This document shows positions 54,225-63,500 of a DNA stretch of 64,000 nt, in pieces. The translations under genes were made by a program, and so were the position numbers. The stretch spans positions 3,410,001-3,474,000 of the forward strand of contig NZ_CP036348.1 in assembly GCF_007753095.1 (NCBI RefSeq). Direction: 5' to 3'. Numbering within the stretch: the stretch's first letter is position 1; each line of letters opens with the position of its first letter. Origin of the DNA: Rosistilla carotiformis (lineage in GTDB: Bacteria; Planctomycetota; Planctomycetia; Pirellulales; Pirellulaceae). The notes beneath the pieces were generated by a model. It was not told where the DNA came from and made no database searches. It saw only the letters and a list, made by a program, of their open reading frames with translations.

Positions 54225-55655
54225 CTACTTCAGGTTCGCAAAGGTCTCGCTGAGATCCAGCGAATCCCCCAACTCGGCTTGCTGTCGTTGGAATTCCGCG
54301 AATAGCCGACGCATGATCGGCCGCGCGCTTGGTTGCGCTGCGAGATCATGGATTTCGTCGGGGTCTTGTTGCAGATCGTACAGTCGAGCGACTTTCGCTT
54401 TCGGATAGAGGATCAGTTTATAGCGTTCGGTCCGCAGACTTCGCTGCAGTCCCAGGTAGGCGCCATAGATCGCTTGACGCGGTTTGCCCTGGCCGGCAAG
54501 CAAAGGCAGGACGCTTTGAAAATCGACGTGTTCGGGCTTCGGAACCCCTGCCAACTGAAGTGTCGTTGGCATCACGTCTTGCAGGTAGATGGGGGCCGAG
54601 ATGCGGCGTCCCGCTTCGACACCCGGCGCCACGACCGTAAAGGGGACCCGCACGCTGTGATCGTACATATTCTGTTTGCCCATCAGTCCGTGATGACCAC
54701 ACGCCAGTCCATGATCGGCCGTAAAGAAAATCCAGGTGTTGTCGTCGATCCCCGCCGCCTTGAGGTGCTCAAGAATCCGCCCGATCTGCGCGTCCATGTG
54801 CGTGATGATCGAATAGTATTCCTGGCGATGAACCTGAACGCAGTGCTCCGTTCGGGGGAAAATTCCCAACGCTTCGTCACGCAGTGAAGGGCCAGCTCCG
54901 ATTTCGTCTTTGTAGGGATACAGTGGCAGAAAGTTCTTGGGAATCATGATCTGGTCGGCGGGATAACGATCGACATATTCTTGGGGGCTTTGTCGCGGAT
55001 CGTGGGGCGCGTTGAAGGCGACATACATAAAGAAGGGTTGCGATTTCCCTGCGGCATCGTCGATGAAATCGATCGCATCGTCGCCAACCACTTCGCTCCA
55101 GTGTTTGCCCCCTTCCCAGAAACCGCCAAATTTCGGATCCGATGGCGACCAGGCATCGCTGCCGTCGGCAAGCGGCCGACCGTAACCGGCGGGAGTTTGT
55201 GTTGGCATCCCGCCGCGGACGTGCCGCGCGTCGTCGAAGGCTTGGTGGGCGTCGGCGCGACAGTGCCACTTGCCTGTCATGTAGGTCTTGTACCCGGCAG
55301 ATTTAAGATGTTCACTCCACCAACGGCCCGCCCGCCGTTCCTGTTCGCTCTTGTCATAGATCGCGTTGGCACTCCACACATAACGTCCGCTGTTGAGCAT
55401 CGTACGACTGGCCACGCACACCGCACCGCTCCATGAACCCATGTTGAAGCAGTGCGTAAACGTGGTCCCGCGCGCCGCCAATTGGTCCAACGAGGGCGTT
55501 TGAATCTGGTCGTTCCCCAACGCCCCCACCGTTTCAAAGGACTGGTCGTCCGAAAACAGGAACAAGATGTTGGGACGTTTTTCGTTCTCCTGGGCGATGC
55601 ACGGAACGGACGTCAAGAAAATCAGCAGGGGAAGCAAAAGAGGATTTCGACGCAT
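54225..55655 (-). CDS. Secreted type I sulfatase
   Basis: Hydrolyses sulfate esters of polysaccharides or small molecules outside the cell. Signal peptide LLLPLLIFLTSVPCIA, then metal-site NILFLFSDDQ at 29-38, the nucleophile block CVASR (Cys80, to be matured to formylglycine), TGKWHC, FNAPHDPRQ and FFTADHGLACGHHG. The consensus CxPSR reads CxASR here. Length 476 residues. The substrate cannot be read from sequence; the closest layout is choline-sulfatase or iduronate-2-sulfatase-like. No dedicated formylglycine-generating enzyme is adjacent. Confidence 0.93.
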   Translation of the reverse strand: MRRNPLLLPLLIFLTSVPCIAQENEKRPNILFLFSDDQSFETVGALGNDQIQTPSLDQLAARGTTFTHCFNMGSWSGAVCVASRTMLNSGRYVWSANAIYDKSEQERRAGRWWSEHLKSAGYKTYMTGKWHCRADAHQAFDDARHVRGGMPTQTPAGYGRPLADGSDAWSPSDPKFGGFWEGGKHWSEVVGDDAIDFIDDAAGKSQPFFMYVAFNAPHDPRQSPQEYVDRYPADQIMIPKNFLPLYPYKDEIGAGPSLRDEALGIFPRTEHCVQVHRQEYYSIITHMDAQIGRILEHLKAAGIDDNTWIFFTADHGLACGHHGLMGKQNMYDHSVRVPFTVVAPGVEAGRRISAPIYLQDVMPTTLQLAGVPKPEHVDFQSVLPLLAGQGKPRQAIYGAYLGLQRSLRTERYKLILYPKAKVARLYDLQQDPDEIHDLAAQPSARPIMRRLFAEFQRQQAELGDSLDLSETFANLK

Positions 55656-56027
55656 GGTGAGTTTCAGCCTGAAGTGCCCAAGTTTTTTGGAATGGAAGGA
55701 CGAAAGCCGTGGCTCACTAGTATATCAAACCACCCCAATGCGTGGGCTGGAGGGAGACAAGCATCCCTTATCGGGCCGATCGTGGTGCGTGGCGTATCGT
55801 CTCGGGGAGTGAATAATTCCCGCCCCATGTGCCTCACGTAACCTAGATTTTCTCATAGACCCAAACGGGGTGGGCGAGACTCTCAGCATCCCACCCATGC
55901 GCGGCACCATTTCCTGGCAAGTGAACCGGTCAAACGCGATCATGGGCGATGCCGCGACCTATGAAAATAGGCAACAGAACGACAACAATCAAACGCTCAA
56001 CTCAATAAGTGCGGCGGTGAAGGTTCT
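55656..56027. other. Intergenic region between divergent sulfatase and ferredoxin-reductase genes
   Basis: About 370 bp. Small inverted repeats are visible: GGGTGGG/CCCACCC (55868-55896) and CCTATgaaaATAGG (55958-55971). No gene is supportable. Promoters for both flanking genes are expected. Confidence 0.45.
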
Positions 56028-57245
56028 ATGGAAAGCACGCTGATGATTATTGGGATCATTACGATCCTGGCGGTTATTGCTCAGATAATCGGTTTGGCAA
56101 CCGGAACGGCTACGGCAAGTCAACGCTTGCGCGCCCAATGGCGCGAATGGTGTTCGCGGTCAGATTCCCAATTGGCCAGCCAAGTGGTCGCCGCGGACCG
56201 CTCGCGACCCTTTTCTCCCGCCTGGTCCGGATGGCGCAGCTTACGCGTTATCGATACGCACATGGTTTCCGCCGATTGCAAAACCTTCGTCTTCGCCGAC
56301 CCCGATGGCACGCCGATGCCATCGTTTGTGCCGGGACAGTTTTTGATGGTGGGTCGTGTCGACGAACCGGGGACAGCCCCCGTCGCCGCCCGCTGCTATT
56401 CGTTGTCCGATGCGCCGTCACCCACGCATTTACAGATTACGGTCAAACGGATCGAAGGGGGCCAAGTGAGTGCTTGGTTACACGACACCATTTCCGCTGG
56501 CGACAGTGTTCAAGTTCGCGCGCCGGGTGGCCGGTTCGTGCTGGATATCGAACGGACCGACCTTGTCGTCGGAATCGCGGCGGGCGTGGGGATCACGCCG
56601 ATGACAAGCATGGCGAAATATGTCACGAAGATGCAGCCTGGACGATCGGTGATCGTGTTCCTTTCGGCTCGCGACGCGGCGCATTGCCCGATGGTGGATG
56701 AGCTTCGCGCGTTGGAACGCAGCTGTCCCTTCTTCACGTTGGTCGTTCTGCAAAGTCGTCCCGAACCGGGGGATCATTTCGATCTGAAGGGACGTTTGAG
56801 TATCGACATCATTTCTCGCGTCGTGGGAGAACCGATCGGTAGCTACTATTTATGTGGCCCGCCCGAGTTCATGACGTCGTTAAGCGATGCGCTAATTCAG
56901 TGGGGTGTCCCCAAGGATTCGGTCAGCTTTGAATCGTTCGGCGGTCCCAAGCCGCACACTGCGGTGATCGAAGGGGAGGCGAGCGCGCCGATTCCTGTCG
57001 AGTTCCGACGCAGTGGCAAAAAGGCGGCGTTCTCTCCCGCAGATGGCAATCTATTGGATGCCGCGGAAAAAGCGGGAGTGCAAATGGACGCCGATTGTCG
57101 GGCTGGTGCATGCGGCACCTGCCTGAAGAAATTGATCCAAGGGAAGGTCCAATACGACCAAGCGCCTTCGTTCGGCCCTATCGCCGACGACGAGTGTTTG
57201 CCATGCGTGGCTAAGCCAAGCGAAGCGACGATCTTGGACGCTTAA
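56028..57245 (+). CDS. Membrane-anchored FAD/2Fe-2S ferredoxin reductase
   Basis: A 405-residue electron-transfer flavoprotein. Residues 5-30 form a hydrophobic anchor. The FAD-binding beta-barrel (VPGQFLMVGRV, AARCYSLSDAPS) and NAD-binding domain (GIAAGVGITPMTSM, YYLCGPPEFM) of the ferredoxin-NADP reductase family follow. The C-terminal plant-type 2Fe-2S domain has cysteines in CRAGACGTC and ECLPC. The same architecture occurs in Hcr (hybrid cluster protein reductase) and nitric oxide dioxygenase-like proteins, but no hcp or globin domain is adjacent. The membrane anchor is unusual. Electron partner unknown. Confidence 0.87.
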   Translation: MESTLMIIGIITILAVIAQIIGLATGTATASQRLRAQWREWCSRSDSQLASQVVAADRSRPFSPAWSGWRSLRVIDTHMVSADCKTFVFADPDGTPMPSFVPGQFLMVGRVDEPGTAPVAARCYSLSDAPSPTHLQITVKRIEGGQVSAWLHDTISAGDSVQVRAPGGRFVLDIERTDLVVGIAAGVGITPMTSMAKYVTKMQPGRSVIVFLSARDAAHCPMVDELRALERSCPFFTLVVLQSRPEPGDHFDLKGRLSIDIISRVVGEPIGSYYLCGPPEFMTSLSDALIQWGVPKDSVSFESFGGPKPHTAVIEGEASAPIPVEFRRSGKKAAFSPADGNLLDAAEKAGVQMDADCRAGACGTCLKKLIQGKVQYDQAPSFGPIADDECLPCVAKPSEATILDA

Positions 57246-57300
57246 GAAAAGGGAGCAACGATACCGCATGGAGCGGAGCCACCGGAGCAAGGCTCTGTTG

Positions 57301-58047
57301 TCATTGGACTCGTGACTCGATCACGCCACCGGTTCGATAGATCTTCAGGTCATCGATCACGACGTTGCGTGGCACGGACAACCGCAGCATACGTTTGGTC
57401 GGATGCGCAATACCGGGTGACGAGAATGTTGCCACTTCTTTGCCATCGATTTGCACCGTTAACGTGTCGCCAGAGATCGTTGCGACGGCATCGTACCACT
57501 TTCCCGTTTCCAGCCGATTTGCAACCCGCTTGGCTTTCGACTTGAGCATCTTCTTCAGTTCGGCGGGGAGCGTTCCTGCTTTGCGTTGGTCGCGGATTTT
57601 CAGGTCCATCACCCCCGTTTTCAGGTCGGCAATTTCGACGTGCTTGGTCCCAATCACGACCTTGCACAAATGCCCCGCCCATACCTCCTTGAACTTCAAA
57701 TCAGCGAAATTCAGTCCCAGCGAATCCTGCTCATTTTCAAGCATGAATTTCACTTCGACCCGTCCGTCGCGAAACTCCGCGGGCTGGGTGACCGAGACGG
57801 CGTGATCGGCCGCCGCGTGAATGTAGATGTACATCGCGCCGTCACGGAGATCGACCTGCTTATTGCCTCCTGCACGCGATTTGCTGTTGGTGTTCCAACC
57901 ATTGCCAACCTCGTCTCTCAGCTCCTGCGATTCGTTGCGTTGGAAATCATCCTGGAAGATCAACGTTCCGGAGTCCTCGCCAAGGACGGAACCGTTTGAA
58001 ATCGTCGCGAGTAGAAACAGGCCGCTGAAAAGTGGACGCAATGTCAT
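57301..58047 (-). CDS. Secreted concanavalin-like (DUF1080/LamG-type) protein
   Basis: A 248-residue exported protein. ATG at 58047 begins a signal peptide (LFSGLFLLATISNGSVLG). The rest is beta-rich: LIFQDDFQRNESQE, YIYIHAAADHAVSVTQPAEF and a closing VIDDLKIYRTGG typical of LamG/DUF1080 sandwiches. No catalytic residues are evident; carbohydrate binding is plausible. The frame is open 28 codons further to 58131 but that would displace the signal peptide. It lies 146 bp downstream of the DUF1549/DUF1553 gene on the same strand. Confidence 0.7.
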   Translation of the reverse strand: MTLRPLFSGLFLLATISNGSVLGEDSGTLIFQDDFQRNESQELRDEVGNGWNTNSKSRAGGNKQVDLRDGAMYIYIHAAADHAVSVTQPAEFRDGRVEVKFMLENEQDSLGLNFADLKFKEVWAGHLCKVVIGTKHVEIADLKTGVMDLKIRDQRKAGTLPAELKKMLKSKAKRVANRLETGKWYDAVATISGDTLTVQIDGKEVATFSSPGIAHPTKRMLRLSVPRNVVIDDLKIYRTGGVIESRVQ

Positions 58048-58193
58048 GGAAGATCCGTGATTTGAAGAAAAGTCAGACGGAGGTAGTCGTTCGGTGGAAT
58101 GAACGTCCGCGATCGAACGGGTCAGCTTCACTGTCGCTCGCGCCGTCGCCCGTAGAACGGCGACGATCGTCGGGGCGCGCGAATCAAAAGCCT

Positions 58194-60137
58194 CTACTGA
58201 ATAAAGACGAATTCACGCGTATTCAGCAGCGACCAAATGATATCGCCGTAACCGGGGATCTTGTATTCGGCGACGATCTTCTTCGCCAACAGCTTCTGAT
58301 CCTCGGTCGGATACCGGCTCAGGATGCTCAGGAAAATCGTGTCGACCCGATCGTTCAACGACGCATTGCTGGTGACTTTGTTCACCAACAGCGACCCAGG
58401 TTCCAGCATCATGTGCGTTACCGGACCATTAAACATCGTCAACAATTGAGGGACGGTTCCCTCGGTGGAATTGTTGGAGATGATCGTTCGATCGGACTGT
58501 CCAAATTGACGCAGGAAATGGTCTGCGGGGACGGGCTGCGGCAGTTCGGAAGCCCGTCGCAGCACGATTTTTTTGTACTCCATCGTGCGATCGGTTGCGC
58601 GTTGTTCCTTTGCCGATTCTTGCAAACGTGGATAGGTGGAGATCAATTGAGCGGCGGTGATGCCGGGGCTGAGCGCCAGCGCGTCGCAAAATTCGGCATC
58701 GGTGTGGCGGATCAACGAATCGGGATCCTCCAACGTTAGTGTCAACATCGAATCCCAAACCTGTTCGGCCGACATCCGTCGCATGATAGGACCGGTCACC
58801 AAATATTCGGCAGTCGGATCAGCAGGGTCGATGACGGTCGCTTGACGTTGATAGATGTGGGTGTTGTACAGAATTCGCAGGAATTCTTTGAGATCGTAGT
58901 CCACACGTTTCATTTCTGAGACCAACAGATCCATCAATGCGGGAATCGATGGCGACGTGTCTTCCGTGATGTCGTCGACAGGATCGATCAGCCCGACGCC
59001 AATCACACGCTGCCACATTCGATTGGCAATTGTCAGCGCAAAGCGGGGATTGTCGTTTGATGTGAGCCACGCTGCGAAGGCTTCACGTCGCGGGGTGTTG
59101 CCATCCATGCGTGGCATCGAACCGAAGATCACGTTTGGTTCGACCAACGCTTTCGGTTTCGCGTCGTCGTAGGCATAGTCGTGCGGGAAACGCAGCTTGT
59201 TGTTCGTTTCAATGACTTCCTTGCGATTGTAATTCACAAGACGATTGACCTGTCCGATCAGGCGGCGATCCGAACTTTGAACCGCTTCCCTTTGGGCCAT
59301 CGTTAATTCGCGATCGTAATTGCGAGTGCGAACGCCCCCTTCAAACGCGGCCAATTCATAGAACTCCCGCTGTGTCCAACGGTCGAACGGATGGTCGTGA
59401 CATTGGGCGCATCCTATCCGCGTGCCCAAAAAGATGCGGACGGTGTTGTTCAAATTGTCCAACGGCATGCCGTCGTCTCGCAACTTGTAACCGGCGGGGG
59501 GATTTTCCCAGACCTTCCCCTCGGCCGTCAACATTTGCCGGACCATCACGTTCCAGTGCGTGTTGTCGCGGAACGACTGTTTGATCCAATCGCCATAAGG
59601 ACGCAGGTAGTTGTTGCCGTCGGGCTGATCGACGATTCGCAAAACGTCGGCCCAGTAGTTGTAGTGATGACTTGCGTAGCCCGGCGCGTTCAGCAGTTCG
59701 TCGATCAATTCCGATCGCTTGTCGGGGGCTGTCGATTCCAAAAAGGATCGCGCCTGTTCCAACGTTGGGATCGTGCCGGTGATATCCAGATAGATGCGAC
59801 GCAGAAAGACTTCGTCGGAGATCGGTGGGTTGGCGCGTGCCCCTTTGGAACGCAGGTGATCGACGACAATATGGTCGATCTGCATGGCGACCGATTTCAT
59901 CCGCGTCTTCCGCGAGGGATCGACCGGCGCGACGGTGATCTCGGTTCTTGGTGCTTTATCGATCGGCAACACGATCTTCGGCGGTTTGGCCTTTTCTGCG
60001 GCCGCTTTATTTCTCGCCGCCGCGATCGCTTTGGCCCGTTGTTTGGCCGTTTGCGCTTCGGCCTGCGAAATCGTGCCGGCGAGGAAAGCTGAAATGAAAA
60101 GAGCCGTGAACGATAACTCGCGGAGCATACGATTCAT
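58194..60137 (-). CDS. DUF1549-DUF1553 exported protein without PSCyt1
   Basis: A 647-residue planctomycete protein. The signal peptide is FTALFISAFLAGTISQAEA. A basic Lys/Ala-rich stretch (30-55) follows, then DUF1549 (DEVFLRRIYLDITGTIPTLEQA, with haem-type CAQCHDHPFDRW) and DUF1553 (LTIANRMWQRVIGVGLIDPVDDI). It is much shorter than the 30-kb member and lacks the N-terminal PSCyt1 cytochrome. No DUF1501 partner is adjacent; a LamG-type gene follows instead. Function unknown. Confidence 0.88.
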   Translation of the reverse strand: MNRMLRELSFTALFISAFLAGTISQAEAQTAKQRAKAIAAARNKAAAEKAKPPKIVLPIDKAPRTEITVAPVDPSRKTRMKSVAMQIDHIVVDHLRSKGARANPPISDEVFLRRIYLDITGTIPTLEQARSFLESTAPDKRSELIDELLNAPGYASHHYNYWADVLRIVDQPDGNNYLRPYGDWIKQSFRDNTHWNVMVRQMLTAEGKVWENPPAGYKLRDDGMPLDNLNNTVRIFLGTRIGCAQCHDHPFDRWTQREFYELAAFEGGVRTRNYDRELTMAQREAVQSSDRRLIGQVNRLVNYNRKEVIETNNKLRFPHDYAYDDAKPKALVEPNVIFGSMPRMDGNTPRREAFAAWLTSNDNPRFALTIANRMWQRVIGVGLIDPVDDITEDTSPSIPALMDLLVSEMKRVDYDLKEFLRILYNTHIYQRQATVIDPADPTAEYLVTGPIMRRMSAEQVWDSMLTLTLEDPDSLIRHTDAEFCDALALSPGITAAQLISTYPRLQESAKEQRATDRTMEYKKIVLRRASELPQPVPADHFLRQFGQSDRTIISNNSTEGTVPQLLTMFNGPVTHMMLEPGSLLVNKVTSNASLNDRVDTIFLSILSRYPTEDQKLLAKKIVAEYKIPGYGDIIWSLLNTREFVFIQ

Positions 60138-60514
60138 ACGAAAGACACCATTAGTCGTCAGAGGCGTGGCGATCGCTGCAAACGATCGCTGTGGTTTGCG
60201 AATCCATTATCTACAGACCGAGGCCCCAGTATATCGTATCCCGCGGAGGATTGACCTTTGCGGCAGAAAATTCTTCCCCCCCGACGTGCTCCGGATTCCT
60301 GCAACCGTCAAATTTGGCAGGCGTTTGTGCAGGTTTCGTACTCCCTCGCTTCAAACGTTCTAAGGCCCATGTATAATCAAAACTCAAAACATCCGGTGCA
60401 GATGCACCTGCTAAATCGATCGCCCACGTCCTGCGTTTGGCGTTCAAGCCCCCACAACTTACCGCGGTTGGCACCGATCACGCCGCAATCCCCAACGTTC
60501 CATAGGCAACCCAC
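60138..60514. other. Intergenic region between divergent DUF1549 and ThuA-fusion genes
   Basis: About 380 bp. A perfect TATAAT hexamer is at 60372-60377, with a poor -35. Short frames here have no protein character. No RNA gene is recognised. Confidence 0.4.
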
Positions 60515-63500
60515 ATGAAGATAAACCCAGCGTGGAGCACGCGTTTTACTGCGTTCCTCGTCCCCGTCTTGCTACTTTGCGGTAGCCTGACGCGGGTCTC
60601 CGCCGATACACCCACTTTGGTTTTTGATGCCGTTGGCACTCAGCGTGGCGAGATCGTGCTGGTCGCCGGAGACGAAGAATATCGCAGCGAAGAATCGATG
60701 CCGATGCTCGGCAAGATTTTGAGCCAAAAACATGGTTTCAAGTGCACCGTGGTCTTTTCACTGTCGGAAGATGGCAGCTACATCGACCCCAACTATTCGG
60801 CGGGTCTGACCGGCCTGGCGGCGTTGGAAAATGCCGACTTGATGATCATCGGCACCCGTTTCCGAGCACCGCGTCCGGACGAAGCGGCACATCTGACTGC
60901 GTTCATGAACGCTGGAAAGCCTGTGATTGGCATCCGGACGGCAACGCATGCGTTTAACGGGAAAGGGAGCTTTGGCGACAAGATCAGCTTCGGTGAATGG
61001 GGGCGCAAGGTTCTGGGCGAACAATGGGTAAGTCACCATGGCAAGCACAAATCGCAAGGCGCACGTGGCGTTATCGAAAAAGCGTTTGCCGATCACCCGA
61101 TCCTGAATTCGGTTGAAAACGTGTTCGCTCCCAGCGATGTCTACGGCGTCATTCATCTGACCGATGCCGATCAAATTCTGATGCGGGGCGCGGTGACCGA
61201 GTCGTTGGATCCGGAATCGCCGAACGTCGAGGGAGAGAAAAACGACCCGATGCAACCGTTTGCTTGGCTGCACACCTACGAAGGTCCCAACGGTACCGAA
61301 GGCAAATCGTTTTGCACCACCGCCGGAGCGGCTGTCGATCTGGTCAACGAAGACCTGCGGCGAATGCTTGTCAACGCTGCCTATTACTTGACCGGCCACG
61401 AAGTTCCCGAGCAAGCCGACGTCGCCTATGTCGATCCTTTTTATCCCAGCTTCTACGGATTCATTCGCCAGAAGGATTACTGGAAGAACGCGAATCTCAA
61501 GCCAAGCGATTTTGGACTCGGCAAATCCCCTGCGTTGCCCGATCCCGCGGGGAGTCCGGCGTGGGATTTTCGTCCCACCAAGCCCGTCGCGGCCGCAGCG
61601 GACAATGCAGGGCCACTGCCGTTGAAAGAGAGCCAACGTATCGCTGTTGTCGGCAGCGCGCTGGCCGAAGGGATGAACCAGTTCGGCCATTTTGAGACCC
61701 TACTGCAAACGCGGTTTCCGGAAAAGAAGCTTGTCTTCCGTAACTTTGGTTGGCCTGCCGATGAGGTCGCCAATCAGCAACGTCCGGGCAGCTACACCAC
61801 GATCGACGATCCGTTGGTTGTCTTTGGCCCCGACATGTTCCTGTGCTTCTTTGGCTTTAACGAGTCGTTTGAAGGCCGCGATCCGGCAGCGATCGAACGT
61901 TTCATTGCCGATTACCGCAAATATATCGAAACGATGAAAGCGAAGTTTGCCAAAGATGGTAAGCAGCCCACGTTCGTATTGGTCAGCCCGGTAGGCTTCG
62001 AATCGACCGGTAACCCGCTGCAACCCGATGGCGTCGAAGAGAACAAGAATCTGGCGGCTTACACCGCCGCAATTGCGAAGATGGCAGCGTCTGACGGGCA
62101 TCGCTTTGTCGACCTGCACTCTCGAACCTCAGAAGCCTTTGCTGAGACCGCCGGCAACCAATTCACGATCAACGGCGTTCACCTGAATGAACAGGGCGAT
62201 CGTTTGATGGGGGAATTGCTGGACGAGAGCCTGTTCGATGGGGAGCATCCCTTGGGGGCCGACGCCAGCAAATTCCAAGAGATTCGCCAATGGGTGAACG
62301 ATAAATCTTGGTACCACTTGCAAGACTACCGAATGCTCAACGGTTGGTACGTTTATGGTGGTCGCCGCACATGGGACACCGAAACGTTCCCCACCGAATA
62401 TCGCAAGATTCGAAACATTGTCGGTGTCCGTGATCAATACATCTGGGACTTGGCCGCTGGACGCCCGGTTGCCGATCAGCCCGATGATTCGAACACAGGC
62501 GAGGTCTATAAGCCTGAAACAATGTTTGGCACGCGGGACGAAAACTTCCGCAAAATGCGTGAACCCGAAGAGATCAAATACCCGTCGCCCGAAGAATCGA
62601 TCGAGATGATGACGGTTCCCGAGGGCTTCAAGGTGGAGTTGTTTGCTTCGGAACGGGAGTTCCCCGAACTTGCCAACCCGAATCAGATCGCCTTCGACAG
62701 TCGAGGTCGGTTGTGGGTTTCGTGTATGGCCAACTATCCTCAGTGGCAACCCGGGTCGGCCAAGCCGAGCGATCGGTTGTTGATTTTTGAAGATACCGAT
62801 GGCGATGGCAAAGCTGACAAGTGCATTCCGTTCTACGACAAACTGATCTGTCCCACCGGTTTTGAATTCTGGAACGGTGGCGTCTTGGTCGTCGACGAAC
62901 CGCGGATTCTGTTCCTGAAAGATACCGATGGTGATGACCGCGCGGACGAAGTCACGCCGATCATCGATGGCATTGCGACCGACGACACCCACCACACCGT
63001 GGGTGCGTGGGAGTTCTCGCACGGCGGCTTGCTGCACATGCTTGAAGGCGTCTCGCTTTCGACCACGTTGGAAACGCCTTGGGGCCCGTTCCGCAACAAG
63101 GGAACCAGCGGTGGGTATATCTTCGACCTGCACTCATTGAAGTTCAGCCACTACCGCACGCCGGGCTACGGCAATCCGTGGTGTTTGGTGTTCGATAAGT
63201 GGGGGAACGGGATCGTGGGGGACGGGACCAACGCGAAGCAACACTGGGTCAGTCCACTCTCGGGCCTGGAAGTCAACACGCGTCGGACGATGGATCCGGT
63301 CTTCGATAACCAAGGGATGCGTCCTGCGGTCGGGAATGAATTCTTGTGGTCGCGTCAATTTCCGGACGATGTCCAAGGACAATTCATTTATGCCTGTGTG
63401 ATCAACATGCACGGCATGCCTCGATTTAACGTTCGTGATCAGGCCGACGGTGCGGGGTTTGAAGGGGAACGGGTCGACGATCTGCTCTCTTCGACCGACA

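Noticed and set aside
55868-55896. GGGTGGG/CCCACCC inverted repeat as terminator
   Set aside because: Lies between divergent genes, with a 15-base loop and no T-tract, so it is not a terminator.
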